62,313 nucleotides of DNA, from NCBI RefSeq assembly GCF_002877365.1, contig NZ_MCWZ01000284.1:12974-75286 (forward strand), read 5' to 3'. Source of the stretch: Vibrio sp. 10N.261.55.A7. Its GTDB lineage: Bacteria; Pseudomonadota; Gammaproteobacteria; Enterobacterales; Vibrionaceae. Made by a program: the position numbers and the translations under genes. Under the pieces are notes generated by a model. That model worked only from the letters and a program-made list of their open reading frames with translations. It made no database searches and was not told the DNA's origin. Below, piece by piece: positions 48,260-56,874 of this stretch (position 1 is its first letter; the number at the start of each line of letters is the position of its first letter).

Positions 48260-49615
48260 ATGCCTCTAAAGGTTAAGCTCATATTACTGACTTTACTGCC
48301 GCTGTTATTAGTGACCGCGAGTATCAGTTGGATATCAATTTACCAATCGAAAAAGCTTGGTGAGCAAGAAGTTGAGATTTTCTATAACCGACTCATTTCG
48401 GCGAAAGAAAGTGCCCTAAAAGACAGTTTAGATTTGGCATTTGATGCCATCTATTATGTGTATAACGATCCAGACATGAGAGAAGCGGAAGCGAAAGCCG
48501 AAGTGAAAGCCATTCTGACTCGATTAAGTTACGGCTCAGACGGGTACTTTTTCGCTTACGATGAGAATGGCGTTAACCTTGTTCACCCTATTCAGCCTGA
48601 GCTTATTGGGCAAAATCTTCTTCATATTCAAGATAGCGATGGTGATTATTTGATTGAATCATTGCTATACCAAGCAAGGTCGGGTGGTGGATTCCATCAG
48701 TATCTGTGGGAAAAACCGTCAACGGGAGAAACTGTACCCAAACTGAGCTACGCGCAGTGGCTTGATAAATGGGATTGGATGATAGGGACAGGGCTCTACA
48801 TTGAAGACATCACCAATGAAGTTGCGATTATGCAATCAGCCGTGACTGGAAATATAGAAACCACTTTCTTTTCTGTCATTGTGATATTGGCCGTGACCGT
48901 TGCTGTGATCATTGTTCTGACACTCGCCATCAATTTGCATGAACATCGCTTAGCCGACAAAAACCTCAAGGAACTGGTCTATCAAACCGTCATGTTTCAA
49001 GAGGATGAAAAAAAGCACCTTGCGCGCGAACTCCATGATGGAATCAATCAGCTGCTTGTATCAAGCAAATGCCACCTAGAGCTGCTAGGTCATAAATTGG
49101 AAGACGATTCACTTAAGGTGCACGTAGAGAAATCTCAACAATCTCTCATGTCAGCCATCAATGAAGTTCGTCATATCTCACACCAATTAAGGCCGAGTGC
49201 CCTTGATGATATTGGTTTAGAAGCGGCACTGTCGAGGTTGTTACAAGACTTTCAATCTCACTCTGGGGTAGAAATAGAAACGATTTTTGATACCCAAAAA
49301 GGGAAGCTCAAGTCAGAAGCTGCAACCACGCTATATCGTGTCACTCAAGAATCGCTAAACAACATTCAAAAACACGCAAACGCCACTAAGGTTACGGTGG
49401 TATTGCAACAGATGGGTAACATGCTTCAGTTGATGGTGCGCGATGATGGTGTTGGTTTTTCGGTGAGTGGGGCGCTTAAAAAACGGGGCATAGGATTGAG
49501 AAATATGCGTGATCGAGTGGAATTTATGGGTGGGGATTTTGAGTTAATGAGTGAACCAGGATTTGGGACTGAGATAACCGTGTTATTGCGATTGGATGGG
49601 TTAGTGTATGGATGA
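48260..49615 (+). CDS. sensor histidine kinase with periplasmic single Cache domain
   Basis: 451 residues: membrane helix (about 5-25), sCache_2-type periplasmic domain (about 30-195, with YGSDGYFFAYDENGVNLVHP), second helix (about 200-225), then HisKA_3 with HLARELHDGINQLL and a HATPase domain (DDGVGF, GIGLRNMRDR). NarL-class kinase. sCache_2 domains bind small organic acids such as acetate, lactate or pyruvate in known cases. Neighbours suggest it senses the TRAP substrate (inference). Overlaps the regulator gene by 8 bp. Confidence 0.92.
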   Translation: MPLKVKLILLTLLPLLLVTASISWISIYQSKKLGEQEVEIFYNRLISAKESALKDSLDLAFDAIYYVYNDPDMREAEAKAEVKAILTRLSYGSDGYFFAYDENGVNLVHPIQPELIGQNLLHIQDSDGDYLIESLLYQARSGGGFHQYLWEKPSTGETVPKLSYAQWLDKWDWMIGTGLYIEDITNEVAIMQSAVTGNIETTFFSVIVILAVTVAVIIVLTLAINLHEHRLADKNLKELVYQTVMFQEDEKKHLARELHDGINQLLVSSKCHLELLGHKLEDDSLKVHVEKSQQSLMSAINEVRHISHQLRPSALDDIGLEAALSRLLQDFQSHSGVEIETIFDTQKGKLKSEAATTLYRVTQESLNNIQKHANATKVTVVLQQMGNMLQLMVRDDGVGFSVSGALKKRGIGLRNMRDRVEFMGGDFELMSEPGFGTEITVLLRLDGLVYG

Positions 49616-50246
49616 TTTAATTAGTGTTGTAATTGTTGATGACCACCAAGTTGTCTTAGATGGATTCCTTGCTCGATTGGAGTTGGAAAGCGGTATTTCG
49701 GTTGTCGGTACGGCGAGTAATGGTGTGGAAGCCATAGAAAAAGTAAGGGAATTGAACCCCGACGTTATATTAATGGATGTGAGTATGCCACTGATGAATG
49801 GCATTGAAGCGACGCGTCTCATTAGAGAAGAAGACCCAGAAGCAAAAGTACTGATGCTCACCATGCATGATCATCGAGAATACATCATGAAAGTGATGCA
49901 AGCAGGAGCGGTTGGGTACATGCTCAAAGAGATAACGGCAGAGAAGATGGTTCAAGCAATAAAGACCGTAAATCAAGGCTCTACCTACTTTTGTGAGACA
50001 ACAACTCAAACATTGTTCTCTCAAGAAGTCATTCCTTCTAACACTAAAGTTAGCCCCTTAAGTCGACGAGAAGAAGCCGTTCTTAAGCTAGTCGCACAGG
50101 GAAACAGCAGTAAAAAAGTTGCTTCATTATTGAGTATTAGCAGTCGTACTGTCGAAACGCATAGGCAAAATATTAAGCACAAATTGGGGCTTCACTCCAC
50201 GGTTGAGTTAGCAAAATATGCCTATGAACAAGGGATTCTTGATTGA
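49608..50246 (+). CDS. NarL/FixJ-type response regulator
   Basis: 212 residues: receiver domain with VVIVDDHQVV and phospho-acceptor Asp in VILMDVSMP, Lys in YMLKEI, and a LuxR-type DNA-binding helix-turn-helix (LSRREEAVLKLVAQG, SSRTVETHRQNIKHKLG). Translationally coupled to the kinase. Probable target: TRAP operon and its own promoter, both of which carry palindromes (inference). Confidence 0.94.
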   Translation: MDDLISVVIVDDHQVVLDGFLARLELESGISVVGTASNGVEAIEKVRELNPDVILMDVSMPLMNGIEATRLIREEDPEAKVLMLTMHDHREYIMKVMQAGAVGYMLKEITAEKMVQAIKTVNQGSTYFCETTTQTLFSQEVIPSNTKVSPLSRREEAVLKLVAQGNSSKKVASLLSISSRTVETHRQNIKHKLGLHSTVELAKYAYEQGILD

Positions 50247-50251
50247 GATTT

Positions 50252-50344
50252 ATGATCACTAATTTCATTGTAAATGTGATTTGTATCTTATTTCTGTTGG
50301 CTTTGGTGACCTTAGCTGTTACCCTTTTCCGCGAAAACTCATAA
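50252..50344 (+). CDS. 30-residue single-helix membrane protein
   Basis: Short ORF 5 bp after the response regulator stop and ending before the operon terminator. Predicted product MITNFIVNVICILFLLALV continued by TLAVTLFRENS: one membrane helix with a charged C-terminal end. A GAG 4-6 nt upstream is a weak ribosome site. Its position inside the transcript and its composition favour a real small membrane protein, but chance cannot be excluded. Confidence 0.4.
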   Translation: MITNFIVNVICILFLLALVTLAVTLFRENS

Positions 50345-50368
50345 GTACATCGGTGTGATTTGTTTAGG

Positions 50369-50393
50369 CCACTAAGGAAATAGTGGTTTTTTT
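50369..50393 (+). terminator. terminator after two-component operon
   Basis: CCACTA/TAGTGG stem, 6-nt loop, then seven T. Confidence 0.85.
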
Positions 50394-50434
50394 ATCGCAC
50401 AAATTTGGATGTACGCAGTAACTTGAGAGGGAAA

Positions 50435-52036
50435 ATGACACAAGTTAAAGACAAATATAGTATCGAAAATACCGACTATACGGTTGGTCAAGATAACGTT
50501 CAAAAATGGGGATTTGATGTTCATACTCCCGTTTTTGTCATCAGTGCGGGGCTCATCCTTTTATTCCTTTTCGTTCTCCTCATTTTGGATCCTTCCACTG
50601 CCAAATCCTCCTTAGACAGCATCAAATGGGCCATTATTGATAAGTTTGATACGCTGTTCATGTGGTCTGCAAATATCTTTGTTGTTTTCTGTATTGGCCT
50701 GATTTTTACGCCTTTTGGTAAAATCCGCCTTGGTGGGCAAGACGCCCAACCTGAGCATTCGAACTTGTCTTGGATAGCGATGCTATTTTCAGCGGGTATC
50801 GGCATCGGCCTTATGTTTTATGGCGTTGCGGAGCCTGCGGCCTACTTTACCGACTGGTATGGCACGCCATTAGGTGTTGAGGCATACACTGAAGAAGCCG
50901 CTAAAGTCGCGCTTGGTACCAGCGTTTTCCACTGGGGAATCCACGGTTGGGCGATCTACGGCATCGTTGGTTTGTCATTGGCTCTTTTTGCGTTTAACAA
51001 AGGCCTGCCGTTATCGATGCGTTCTGTTTTCTACCCAATTCTCGGTGATCGTACTTGGGGAGTATTTGGCCATGTGATCGACATCATGGCTGTTTTGGCG
51101 ACGCTGTTTGGTTTGGCCACATCTCTTGGTCTTGGCGCACAGCAGGTTACGAGCGGCATCAACCATGTATTCGGCACAACGGGCGGTTTAGGATTGCAAA
51201 TGGGTGTGATCGTCTTCGTTACCATGTTTGCGATTTTATCGGTTGTTCGCGGTATTCATGGCGGGGTTAAGGTGCTGAGTAACCTGAACATGATCATCGC
51301 CTTTGGATTGCTTATCTTTGTAGCCCTATTGACTCTGACGGTTTCACTCTCTGCTATTCCTACTGCATTGATGGGCTATGTTGAGAATTTCATTCCACTT
51401 AGTAACCCACTTGGTCGTGAAGATGAATCTTGGATGCACGGTTGGACGGTATTCTACTGGGCGTGGTGGATCTCATGGTCACCATGTGTCGGTATGTTCA
51501 TCGCGCGTGTTTCGAAAGGCAGAACAGTGAGAGAATTCCTAACGGCTGTGATTATCATTCCTACCATCATCACTCTGATTTGGATGGCCGTATTTGGTGG
51601 AGTAGCCATTGATCAAATTGCGAACAAAGTCGGCGAACTGGGTACGAACGGACTGACTGATATTTCATTAGCGCTTTATAGTACATACGACGCGCTGCCA
51701 ATGACGAATGTCTTGTCGATCATTTCAGTTGTGTTGATCATGGTTTTCTTTATCACTTCTTCAGATTCAGCATCGCTGGTTATTGATAGCATTACATCAG
51801 GGGGCAAGGTTGATGCACCGGTTCCTCAGCGTGTTTTCTGGGCAATCATTGAGGGCTCAATTGCCGCGGTTTTACTGTGGGTTGGTGGCACTGAGGCGAT
51901 ACAGGCGCTTCAGGCAGGAACAATTTCAACTGCTCTGCCGTTTACCTTTATCTTGTTGGTGATGTGCGTGAGCCTAGTTCTTGGTTTGCGTTCAGAGCTG
52001 AGCAACGTTAAATACTCGGTAGCATCTGCAAACTAA
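50435..52036 (+). CDS. BCCT family betaine/choline/carnitine transporter
   Basis: 533 residues, 12 helices. Signature segments: SAGIGIGLMFYGVAEP in helix 3 and the aromatic box WAWWISWSPCVGMFIARVSKG in helix 8. The GIGIG version is close to the sodium-coupled betaine carriers such as BetP; exact substrate (glycine betaine, DMSP, ectoine, choline) is not readable. GAGAGGG lies directly upstream of the ATG. Own terminator, so a single-gene unit; marine vibrios use such carriers for osmoprotection. Confidence 0.92.
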   Translation: MTQVKDKYSIENTDYTVGQDNVQKWGFDVHTPVFVISAGLILLFLFVLLILDPSTAKSSLDSIKWAIIDKFDTLFMWSANIFVVFCIGLIFTPFGKIRLGGQDAQPEHSNLSWIAMLFSAGIGIGLMFYGVAEPAAYFTDWYGTPLGVEAYTEEAAKVALGTSVFHWGIHGWAIYGIVGLSLALFAFNKGLPLSMRSVFYPILGDRTWGVFGHVIDIMAVLATLFGLATSLGLGAQQVTSGINHVFGTTGGLGLQMGVIVFVTMFAILSVVRGIHGGVKVLSNLNMIIAFGLLIFVALLTLTVSLSAIPTALMGYVENFIPLSNPLGREDESWMHGWTVFYWAWWISWSPCVGMFIARVSKGRTVREFLTAVIIIPTIITLIWMAVFGGVAIDQIANKVGELGTNGLTDISLALYSTYDALPMTNVLSIISVVLIMVFFITSSDSASLVIDSITSGGKVDAPVPQRVFWAIIEGSIAAVLLWVGGTEAIQALQAGTISTALPFTFILLVMCVSLVLGLRSELSNVKYSVASAN

Positions 52037-52060
52037 GCGGAAGCTGTAGCGACATTCAGA

Positions 52061-52086
52061 AAGGAGCGCGATTGTGCTCCTTTTTT
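52061..52086 (+). terminator. terminator after BCCT gene
   Basis: AAGGAGCGC pairs with GTGCTCCTT (one G-T pair), 4-nt loop, six T. Confidence 0.88.
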
Positions 52087-52122
52087 GTTTTTGTGCCATT
52101 CGTTTGGAAAGTTTTAGATGCG

Positions 52123-52830
52123 TTACTTCATCAGCGACATGCTAATTTCACCGTTGGAAAGCATTGTGTCGATTTCATTTTGTAGTTTGACGGCATTCTG
52201 AATCGGTATTTCTTTGTTACACGCTAAGTATTTAATTTCTGTAAGAAATACGAAAGGCGAGGGCGCTAAGCTGATCTCTAGTTCACTGGCGATTGTCGTT
52301 GCGGATCGTGTGTCAGAAAGCCAATAGTCAACGCCTTCTCGTCTAAGCATTTTTATTCCGTCTTCTAACTCTTTTGTGATCAGTAAGTTATAGCCTTGCG
52401 CTTCGAGTTGCTGGGTTAACGCATAGCCTTCGTAAGCCACTATTTTGTGGTGTACCGCGTCACGAATGGAAAAGAGATCTTGTGAGTGAGAACCTTCTTT
52501 TCCGTAGAGCGCGTATTGGCTAATGGCGACGGGCCCTATCCAAACAAAATCTGCCTCGATCAACTGTGACCTTGAAATTGGGAACGAACAGGTATTCAGG
52601 CGTTTTTTCGCTGATTTCAAAGCTCGGGCCTTGGGCGCGTAAAACATGTCGTAATCAATGTTGGCGCGGTGGAAGATCTCAGTAATCGTGTGATGAGTGA
52701 TGCCACTGTTCGGGTTCCCTTCTTTATTGACTAAAGGAGGGGAAAAAAAGGTATTGAGCGTAAGAGGTTCTGCGTAGCTCACCGAGCTAATGCACAACAG
52801 TGCCATTATTAGCGTGCGTCGATGTTCCAT
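52123..52830 (-). CDS. orphan periplasmic solute-binding protein (SBP_bac_3 type)
   Basis: 235 residues with signal peptide (about 1-20, ending SVSYA). The fold pattern is that of polar amino-acid-type binding proteins (family 3): PLTLNTFFSPPLVNKEG at the start, a hinge near EGYALTQQLEAQGYNLL, and a helical end. Lacks the usual glutamate/lysine family signature in clear form, so the ligand is uncertain. Overlaps the preceding gene by 22 bp and has no ABC permease nearby, so it may sense rather than transport. Confidence 0.75.
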   Translation of the reverse strand: MEHRRTLIMALLCISSVSYAEPLTLNTFFSPPLVNKEGNPNSGITHHTITEIFHRANIDYDMFYAPKARALKSAKKRLNTCSFPISRSQLIEADFVWIGPVAISQYALYGKEGSHSQDLFSIRDAVHHKIVAYEGYALTQQLEAQGYNLLITKELEDGIKMLRREGVDYWLSDTRSATTIASELEISLAPSPFVFLTEIKYLACNKEIPIQNAVKLQNEIDTMLSNGEISMSLMK

Positions 52831-54545
52831 TGCTTATAAACCTCAGAGAGTGGTAGGGTTTTTCCTTTTGGTTTTTCGACGAGCTCTTTCCAAGGTGCTC
52901 CTGGTGTGTTTAGCCATATCGTCGGGTCAGAGATCTTGTTCAGTTCCGGCGCACATTGTTTTAGTGATGAGTTAGACAAAGTTTGCATGTGTTGGTCAAA
53001 TCGGCTGGCGAGTTTAAAAAGCGTTTCTTTCGCTGTTATGTCGCCATACAAGTATTCACCAATGTGCTGCCACCACATGGCGGCCATTGCGGAATAGTCT
53101 GGGATATTTAAACCAGAGGGCGTCCAGACATGTTTCGCATCGCTTTGATAAAACTCGACGAGCCCTCCCAATCGCTGCTCTAAGTCAGTGAACGCAGGAG
53201 ACTGCACATCTGAATGTCTGATAGGTGTGAAGCCCTTAAGCAACTTGTCAAAAGACACCGTTTTAGCCACGGTAAATTGTGCGTAGAGCCAAGCTGCTTG
53301 AGTTTTTTCATTGGGAACTGAATGAAGAAATGTCCATGCGCCAGCATCTTGATAGCCTGATTTCATGCCGGCCTTCCAGTATTTTCCTCGTGGGGAAGGA
53401 GCCAGACGCCATAAAGGATTGCCGTTTTCATCAATGACTTTCGAGTTCTCATCTAACAGTGTTGGCACGAATGCGCTATACCAAAAAATTTGTTGTGCGA
53501 CTTTGCCTTGGGCTAGCCATTGTGCCGCCGTTCTGAATGTTAATGTTTTCGCTTCTGGCGGCGCAAACTGCTCTAACCAAAATTTGTATTTCTCTAAGGC
53601 ATAAATAGCGGCAGGGCTGTTTAGCGCACCGCCACGGCTGACACTCGCGCCGACGGGGTGACAGTTTTCCGCCCGTATTCCCCAATCGCCAACAGGAAGT
53701 CCACTCGGCAAACCTACGTCATTGACACCAGCCAAACTTAGCCAAGAATCAGAGATCCGCCATCCCAATGAAGGCTCGTATTTTCCATAATCGAAGTGGC
53801 CCCAGATCTGTTCACCATCAATTTCTCGAACATGATGAGTAAAAAAATCCGCAATATCTTCATAGGCTTGCCAGTTCTGAGGAACAGCAAGGTCATAACC
53901 ATAAAGCTCGTAAAAATCATCTTTAAACTCTGGTTTAGAAAACCAGTCATGGCGATACCAATAGAGATTGGCAAATTGTTGAGCGGGCAGTTGATAAATA
54001 GTCCCTTGTGAATCTTTGGTGAACTCGATGCCGATGAAGTCGTCTAGATCCAGACTAGGGAGAGTAATGTCTTTCCAGTCTGTATTAATGAAGTCTGAAA
54101 TTGGAATGACTTTGTTTGCTCTCGTATGAGTACCGATAAAATCACTGTCATTGATATAGCCGTCGTAGATATGTAAGCCTGAATTCAATTGAAGCTGTAG
54201 CCGTTTTACCAGGTCGTCCTCTCCCGCTATTTCATGGCTAATTTGTATCCCCGTTAATTGCGTGAATAACTTCGCAAGGTGCTGAGATTCGTATCGGTGG
54301 GTAGGAATGTCCTCGGAAATCACAGTAATTTTGAGGCCCTGATAAGGCAATGCTGCCCGACGAAACCACTCGAGTTCAGCGACACGTTCGCTTTTTGATA
54401 GCGTGGAATGTTCGAATTGCTGTGCGATAGCGTCTACATCAATGGCGGGATGTTGCTTGGCCGAACTCGAAGAAACGGAATACGCATTGAGTGAAAATAG
54501 AGATAAATTAGAAAGGATGATCAGCATCAACCCTTTGTTTTTCAT
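52809..54545 (-). CDS. orphan extracellular solute-binding protein (family 1, GlpV-like)
   Basis: About 578 residues. Signal peptide from the ATG at 54545 (MKNKGLMLIILSNLSLF and on to NAYS). The mature part resembles the long carbohydrate/glycerol-type binding proteins of rhizobial ABC systems (GlpV and relatives): YDGYINDSDFIGTH, DLDDFIGIEFT, QFANLYWYRHDWF, and ASVSRGGALNSPAAIYALEKY. No permease or ATPase is adjacent, unlike in those operons. Upstream in-frame ATGs at 54590 and 54608 are possible starts, but the classical signal peptide favours the inner one. Confidence 0.78.
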   Translation of the reverse strand: MKNKGLMLIILSNLSLFSLNAYSVSSSSAKQHPAIDVDAIAQQFEHSTLSKSERVAELEWFRRAALPYQGLKITVISEDIPTHRYESQHLAKLFTQLTGIQISHEIAGEDDLVKRLQLQLNSGLHIYDGYINDSDFIGTHTRANKVIPISDFINTDWKDITLPSLDLDDFIGIEFTKDSQGTIYQLPAQQFANLYWYRHDWFSKPEFKDDFYELYGYDLAVPQNWQAYEDIADFFTHHVREIDGEQIWGHFDYGKYEPSLGWRISDSWLSLAGVNDVGLPSGLPVGDWGIRAENCHPVGASVSRGGALNSPAAIYALEKYKFWLEQFAPPEAKTLTFRTAAQWLAQGKVAQQIFWYSAFVPTLLDENSKVIDENGNPLWRLAPSPRGKYWKAGMKSGYQDAGAWTFLHSVPNEKTQAAWLYAQFTVAKTVSFDKLLKGFTPIRHSDVQSPAFTDLEQRLGGLVEFYQSDAKHVWTPSGLNIPDYSAMAAMWWQHIGEYLYGDITAKETLFKLASRFDQHMQTLSNSSLKQCAPELNKISDPTIWLNTPGAPWKELVEKPKGKTLPLSEVYKQWNIDAR

Positions 54546-54675
54546 GAGTTCAATAGAGTAAAGGCTTAACCGCACTATAGGTTGCTTCATTTTCTCAAAG
54601 GCTTCCATGAATTCCACTGATAGCTCTGAGTTTAGTACAGAATGACACCAAGTGTTGCATAGCGAATATTTACAT

Positions 54676-54695
54676 TACTGACTTTATATACAGTA
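54676..54695. promoter_or_regulatory. LexA-type SOS box 1
   Basis: Core CTGA-N8-ACAG within a 20-mer that matches TACTGTATATATATACAGTA at 17 of 20 positions. Lies between the divergent SBP gene and the 72-aa gene. Confidence 0.55.
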
Positions 54696-54724
54696 TTTTC
54701 TTGTTTATTCCTGCTCATTATCTA

Positions 54725-54744
54725 TACTGTTTATAAATACAGTG
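54725..54744. promoter_or_regulatory. LexA-type SOS box 2
   Basis: Perfect core CTGT-TTATAAAT-ACAG, 17 of 20 positions of the gammaproteobacterial consensus. It ends 16 bp before the start codon of the 72-aa gene and 6 bp before its ribosome site, an ideal repressor position. Confidence 0.8.
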
Positions 54745-54760
54745 TTTATTGAGGTGAAAT

Positions 54761-54979
54761 ATGTTGTGGGAAACCTTAGAACGAGTGAATCGTTTACGAC
54801 AAGAAGCTTTGAATAACCAAGCATTTGTTGAGTCAGCAAAAGAGCATGAGCAAGCGTTGCTCGATGAAGAAAGCCACTCGAGTGACATGAAACCCAGAAA
54901 GAAAATGAAGACGAAGTCTCTGGCGAAAGTGTATGAGCAGTCTGAATTTGGATTTAATCCATCGGGTATTGAACATTAG
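54761..54979 (+). CDS. small protein under SOS-box control
   Basis: 72 residues; I do not recognise the family. N-terminal half is a charged helix, probably coiled coil (MLWETLERVNRLRQEALNN onwards, acidic), the middle is strongly basic (KPRKKMKTKSLAK), and the end is aromatic/polar (EQSEFGFNPSGIEH). GAGGTG ribosome site 4 nt from the ATG. Two LexA-type boxes upstream suggest expression on DNA damage. Basic patch plus SOS control suggests nucleic acid binding or inhibition of a cell-cycle or DNA enzyme (speculative). Confidence 0.75.
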   Translation: MLWETLERVNRLRQEALNNQAFVESAKEHEQALLDEESHSSDMKPRKKMKTKSLAKVYEQSEFGFNPSGIEH

Positions 54980-55018
54980 GTTTGAAGCTAGGCGATGGTT
55001 CGTAATGGTTTGGTACGC

Positions 55019-55060
55019 GCGAGGGTATGTTGATTATTCTCGGTATGGTATCCTCGCTTT
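55019..55060 (+). terminator. probable terminator after the 72-aa gene
   Basis: GCGAGGGTA pairs with TATCCTCGC (9 bp, one G-T pair), 21-nt loop, followed by TTT only. Confidence 0.4.
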
Positions 55061-55117
55061 CCAAAATATTACCGGGTAACGAGCGTTTGTTACCAGCCTA
55101 AGTGAAAGAGTACCAAT

Positions 55118-55717
55118 ATGAGAGCATTTGTTGTTCGAGCCCGCGCCGCTTCAACGGATAAAACTACTTTTCTAGCCTCAGTAGGAGAGGAAGCCCATAC
55201 CGAAATCTTGGCTCATGTATTAATGAATGCCATTTTTACTGCTCAGTCACATCGTGACGATGTTGAAGTGTATCTGGTGATTGAAAGTACTCAGGATTTT
55301 TCGAGAACGGTGCGTTTTCAATCGAGTGAGCTACGTGATATTGGTGGATTTCATGAGGAAGCGTTGATCAACATGATAGCTCGCGCGTTGGGGGAGTCTG
55401 TTGGAATGGATAAAGAGCAAATCCGTGATGTTGACTCGGGAATAACGGTAGAAACCGTTAGCTTTGAGCGCCTAGTTCAGCGCTTGGCTGAAACTTACCA
55501 ACTCTATTTGCTGGATAAAAAAGGTGATTCTGTGCGTGACATAGAGTTATCGCATGACGCTTGTTTTCTACTGACGGATCATATTCCAATGCCTAAAAAG
55601 TCTTGGAATAGCCTTAAGCGTCTGAATACTCAAAAAATAAGTCTCGGGCCTAAAATGTTGTTTGCTTCTCAGTGTATTGTATTGATTCAGAATGAGTTAG
55701 ATATACAACTAGGCTGA
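55118..55717 (+). CDS. trmY: TrmY-like SPOUT methyltransferase (DUF358)
   Basis: 199 residues. In archaea TrmY uses S-adenosylmethionine to methylate N1 of pseudouridine 54 in tRNA. Family features: start MRAFVVRARAASTD, DVEVYLVIES, SSELRDIGG, the knot region LLTDHIPMPKKSWNSLKR, and SLGPKMLFASQCIVLIQNEL near the end. Bacterial tRNAs usually carry ribothymidine at position 54, so the substrate in this organism is open. Terminator follows. Confidence 0.88.
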   Translation: MRAFVVRARAASTDKTTFLASVGEEAHTEILAHVLMNAIFTAQSHRDDVEVYLVIESTQDFSRTVRFQSSELRDIGGFHEEALINMIARALGESVGMDKEQIRDVDSGITVETVSFERLVQRLAETYQLYLLDKKGDSVRDIELSHDACFLLTDHIPMPKKSWNSLKRLNTQKISLGPKMLFASQCIVLIQNELDIQLG

Positions 55718-55742
55718 GTATCCAGCCTTGATTTAACGTTTA

Positions 55743-55771
55743 AGCAGTATCGTTTTCGATGCTGCTTTTTT
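55743..55771 (+). terminator. terminator after trmY-like gene
   Basis: AGCAGTATCG pairs with CGATGCTGCT (one G-T pair), TTTT loop, T-run. Confidence 0.88.
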
Positions 55772-55872
55772 ATGAATTGTGGATATTGAATAATTCACAA
55801 AATATATGAAACAACACGTTTTAGTTTGAACTATAGTTAATTTACCTCAGCAACATTGTGGGTATTAGTATA

Positions 55873-56874
55873 GTGAGATTGAAGACCAAAATTTGTTTCA
55901 TAGCGGTAGTCTTTTCAGCGATGACATCTCTATTTTATTACATGTCAGATTCAAATGAGCCTTCATCGTTTGAACGGCAAAGTGTTGTGAAAATTGCCGT
56001 TTCTCAAACGCCATTGTCTTCCCCATTTATTGTTGCCAATCACCTTGGTTTGTTTAAAAAGGCAAACATCAACGTTGAATTAGTCCCTTGTAAGGGCGGT
56101 GTTGCATGCGCTCGGTCTTTATTCAACAACGAGGTGAGTTATGCGACGTCTTCTGAATCTGTCGTTATGTTTGAGAGCTTTAAACATGATGATATTTCAC
56201 TTGTCAGCTGTTTTGTTGAATCGGGAAACAATATAAAGCTACTCGCATTAGCATCCAGCCAATTTAAATCGATCGATCAATTAATGGGAAAGAAAATAGG
56301 CATTGTTAAAGCCAGCGCGAGTGAGTTCTATTTCGATTCTTTGCTGATAGCGAACAATCTAAAATCGATGCCAGTCGAGCGTGTTTATATTGCGCCCGAT
56401 AAACTTAACCAAGCACTGATATCAGGAGAAGTGAACGCCATTTCAGTGTGGGAACCGTACGGTTATCAGCTAAGCTCAACCGTCGGCGATGTGATAGATC
56501 TGAGCTTAGAGGGCATTTACCACCTAACATTTAATCTTGTCACCAGAAAATCATCAGACTCAGCGCACTTAGAACACTCTGTAGCGATTTTAATGGCTCT
56601 GGAAGAGTCGATTCAATGGATGAAAGAAAACCCCAAAAACGCCCAAAAAATAGTGGCTGATGCGCTTGATCTTCCCCAGTCACAGCTTGATTGGTCATGG
56701 CAAGATTACGCATTTCGTTTATCAATCGGAAATGCCCTCTTATCAAACTTGCAGTTGCAAGCTCGATGGGCGTTGGACTCAAATCTAGTCGAGGGAGGTA
56801 TGCCTAACTACCGAAGTATTCTTGATTCACAAGCGTTGGAATATGTTCAACGAAACCCGTTGAGTATCAAATAA
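55873..56874 (+). CDS. NMT1/SsuA-like periplasmic binding protein, partner of a diguanylate cyclase
   Basis: About 333 residues. N-terminal signal or anchor helix (RLKTKICFIAVVFSAMTSLF), then a binding-protein fold: IAVSQTPLSSPFIVANHLGLFKKANINVELV at domain start in shorter form (PLSSPFIVANHLG), GKKIGIVKASASEF, and ISVWEPYGYQL, typical of NMT1/THI5/SsuA proteins. There is no ABC permease or ATPase. The stop overlaps the start of the GGDEF gene by one base (TAATG), so both are made together. GTG starts at 55873 or 55858; no clear ribosome site. Confidence 0.82.
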   Translation: MRLKTKICFIAVVFSAMTSLFYYMSDSNEPSSFERQSVVKIAVSQTPLSSPFIVANHLGLFKKANINVELVPCKGGVACARSLFNNEVSYATSSESVVMFESFKHDDISLVSCFVESGNNIKLLALASSQFKSIDQLMGKKIGIVKASASEFYFDSLLIANNLKSMPVERVYIAPDKLNQALISGEVNAISVWEPYGYQLSSTVGDVIDLSLEGIYHLTFNLVTRKSSDSAHLEHSVAILMALEESIQWMKENPKNAQKIVADALDLPQSQLDWSWQDYAFRLSIGNALLSNLQLQARWALDSNLVEGGMPNYRSILDSQALEYVQRNPLSIK

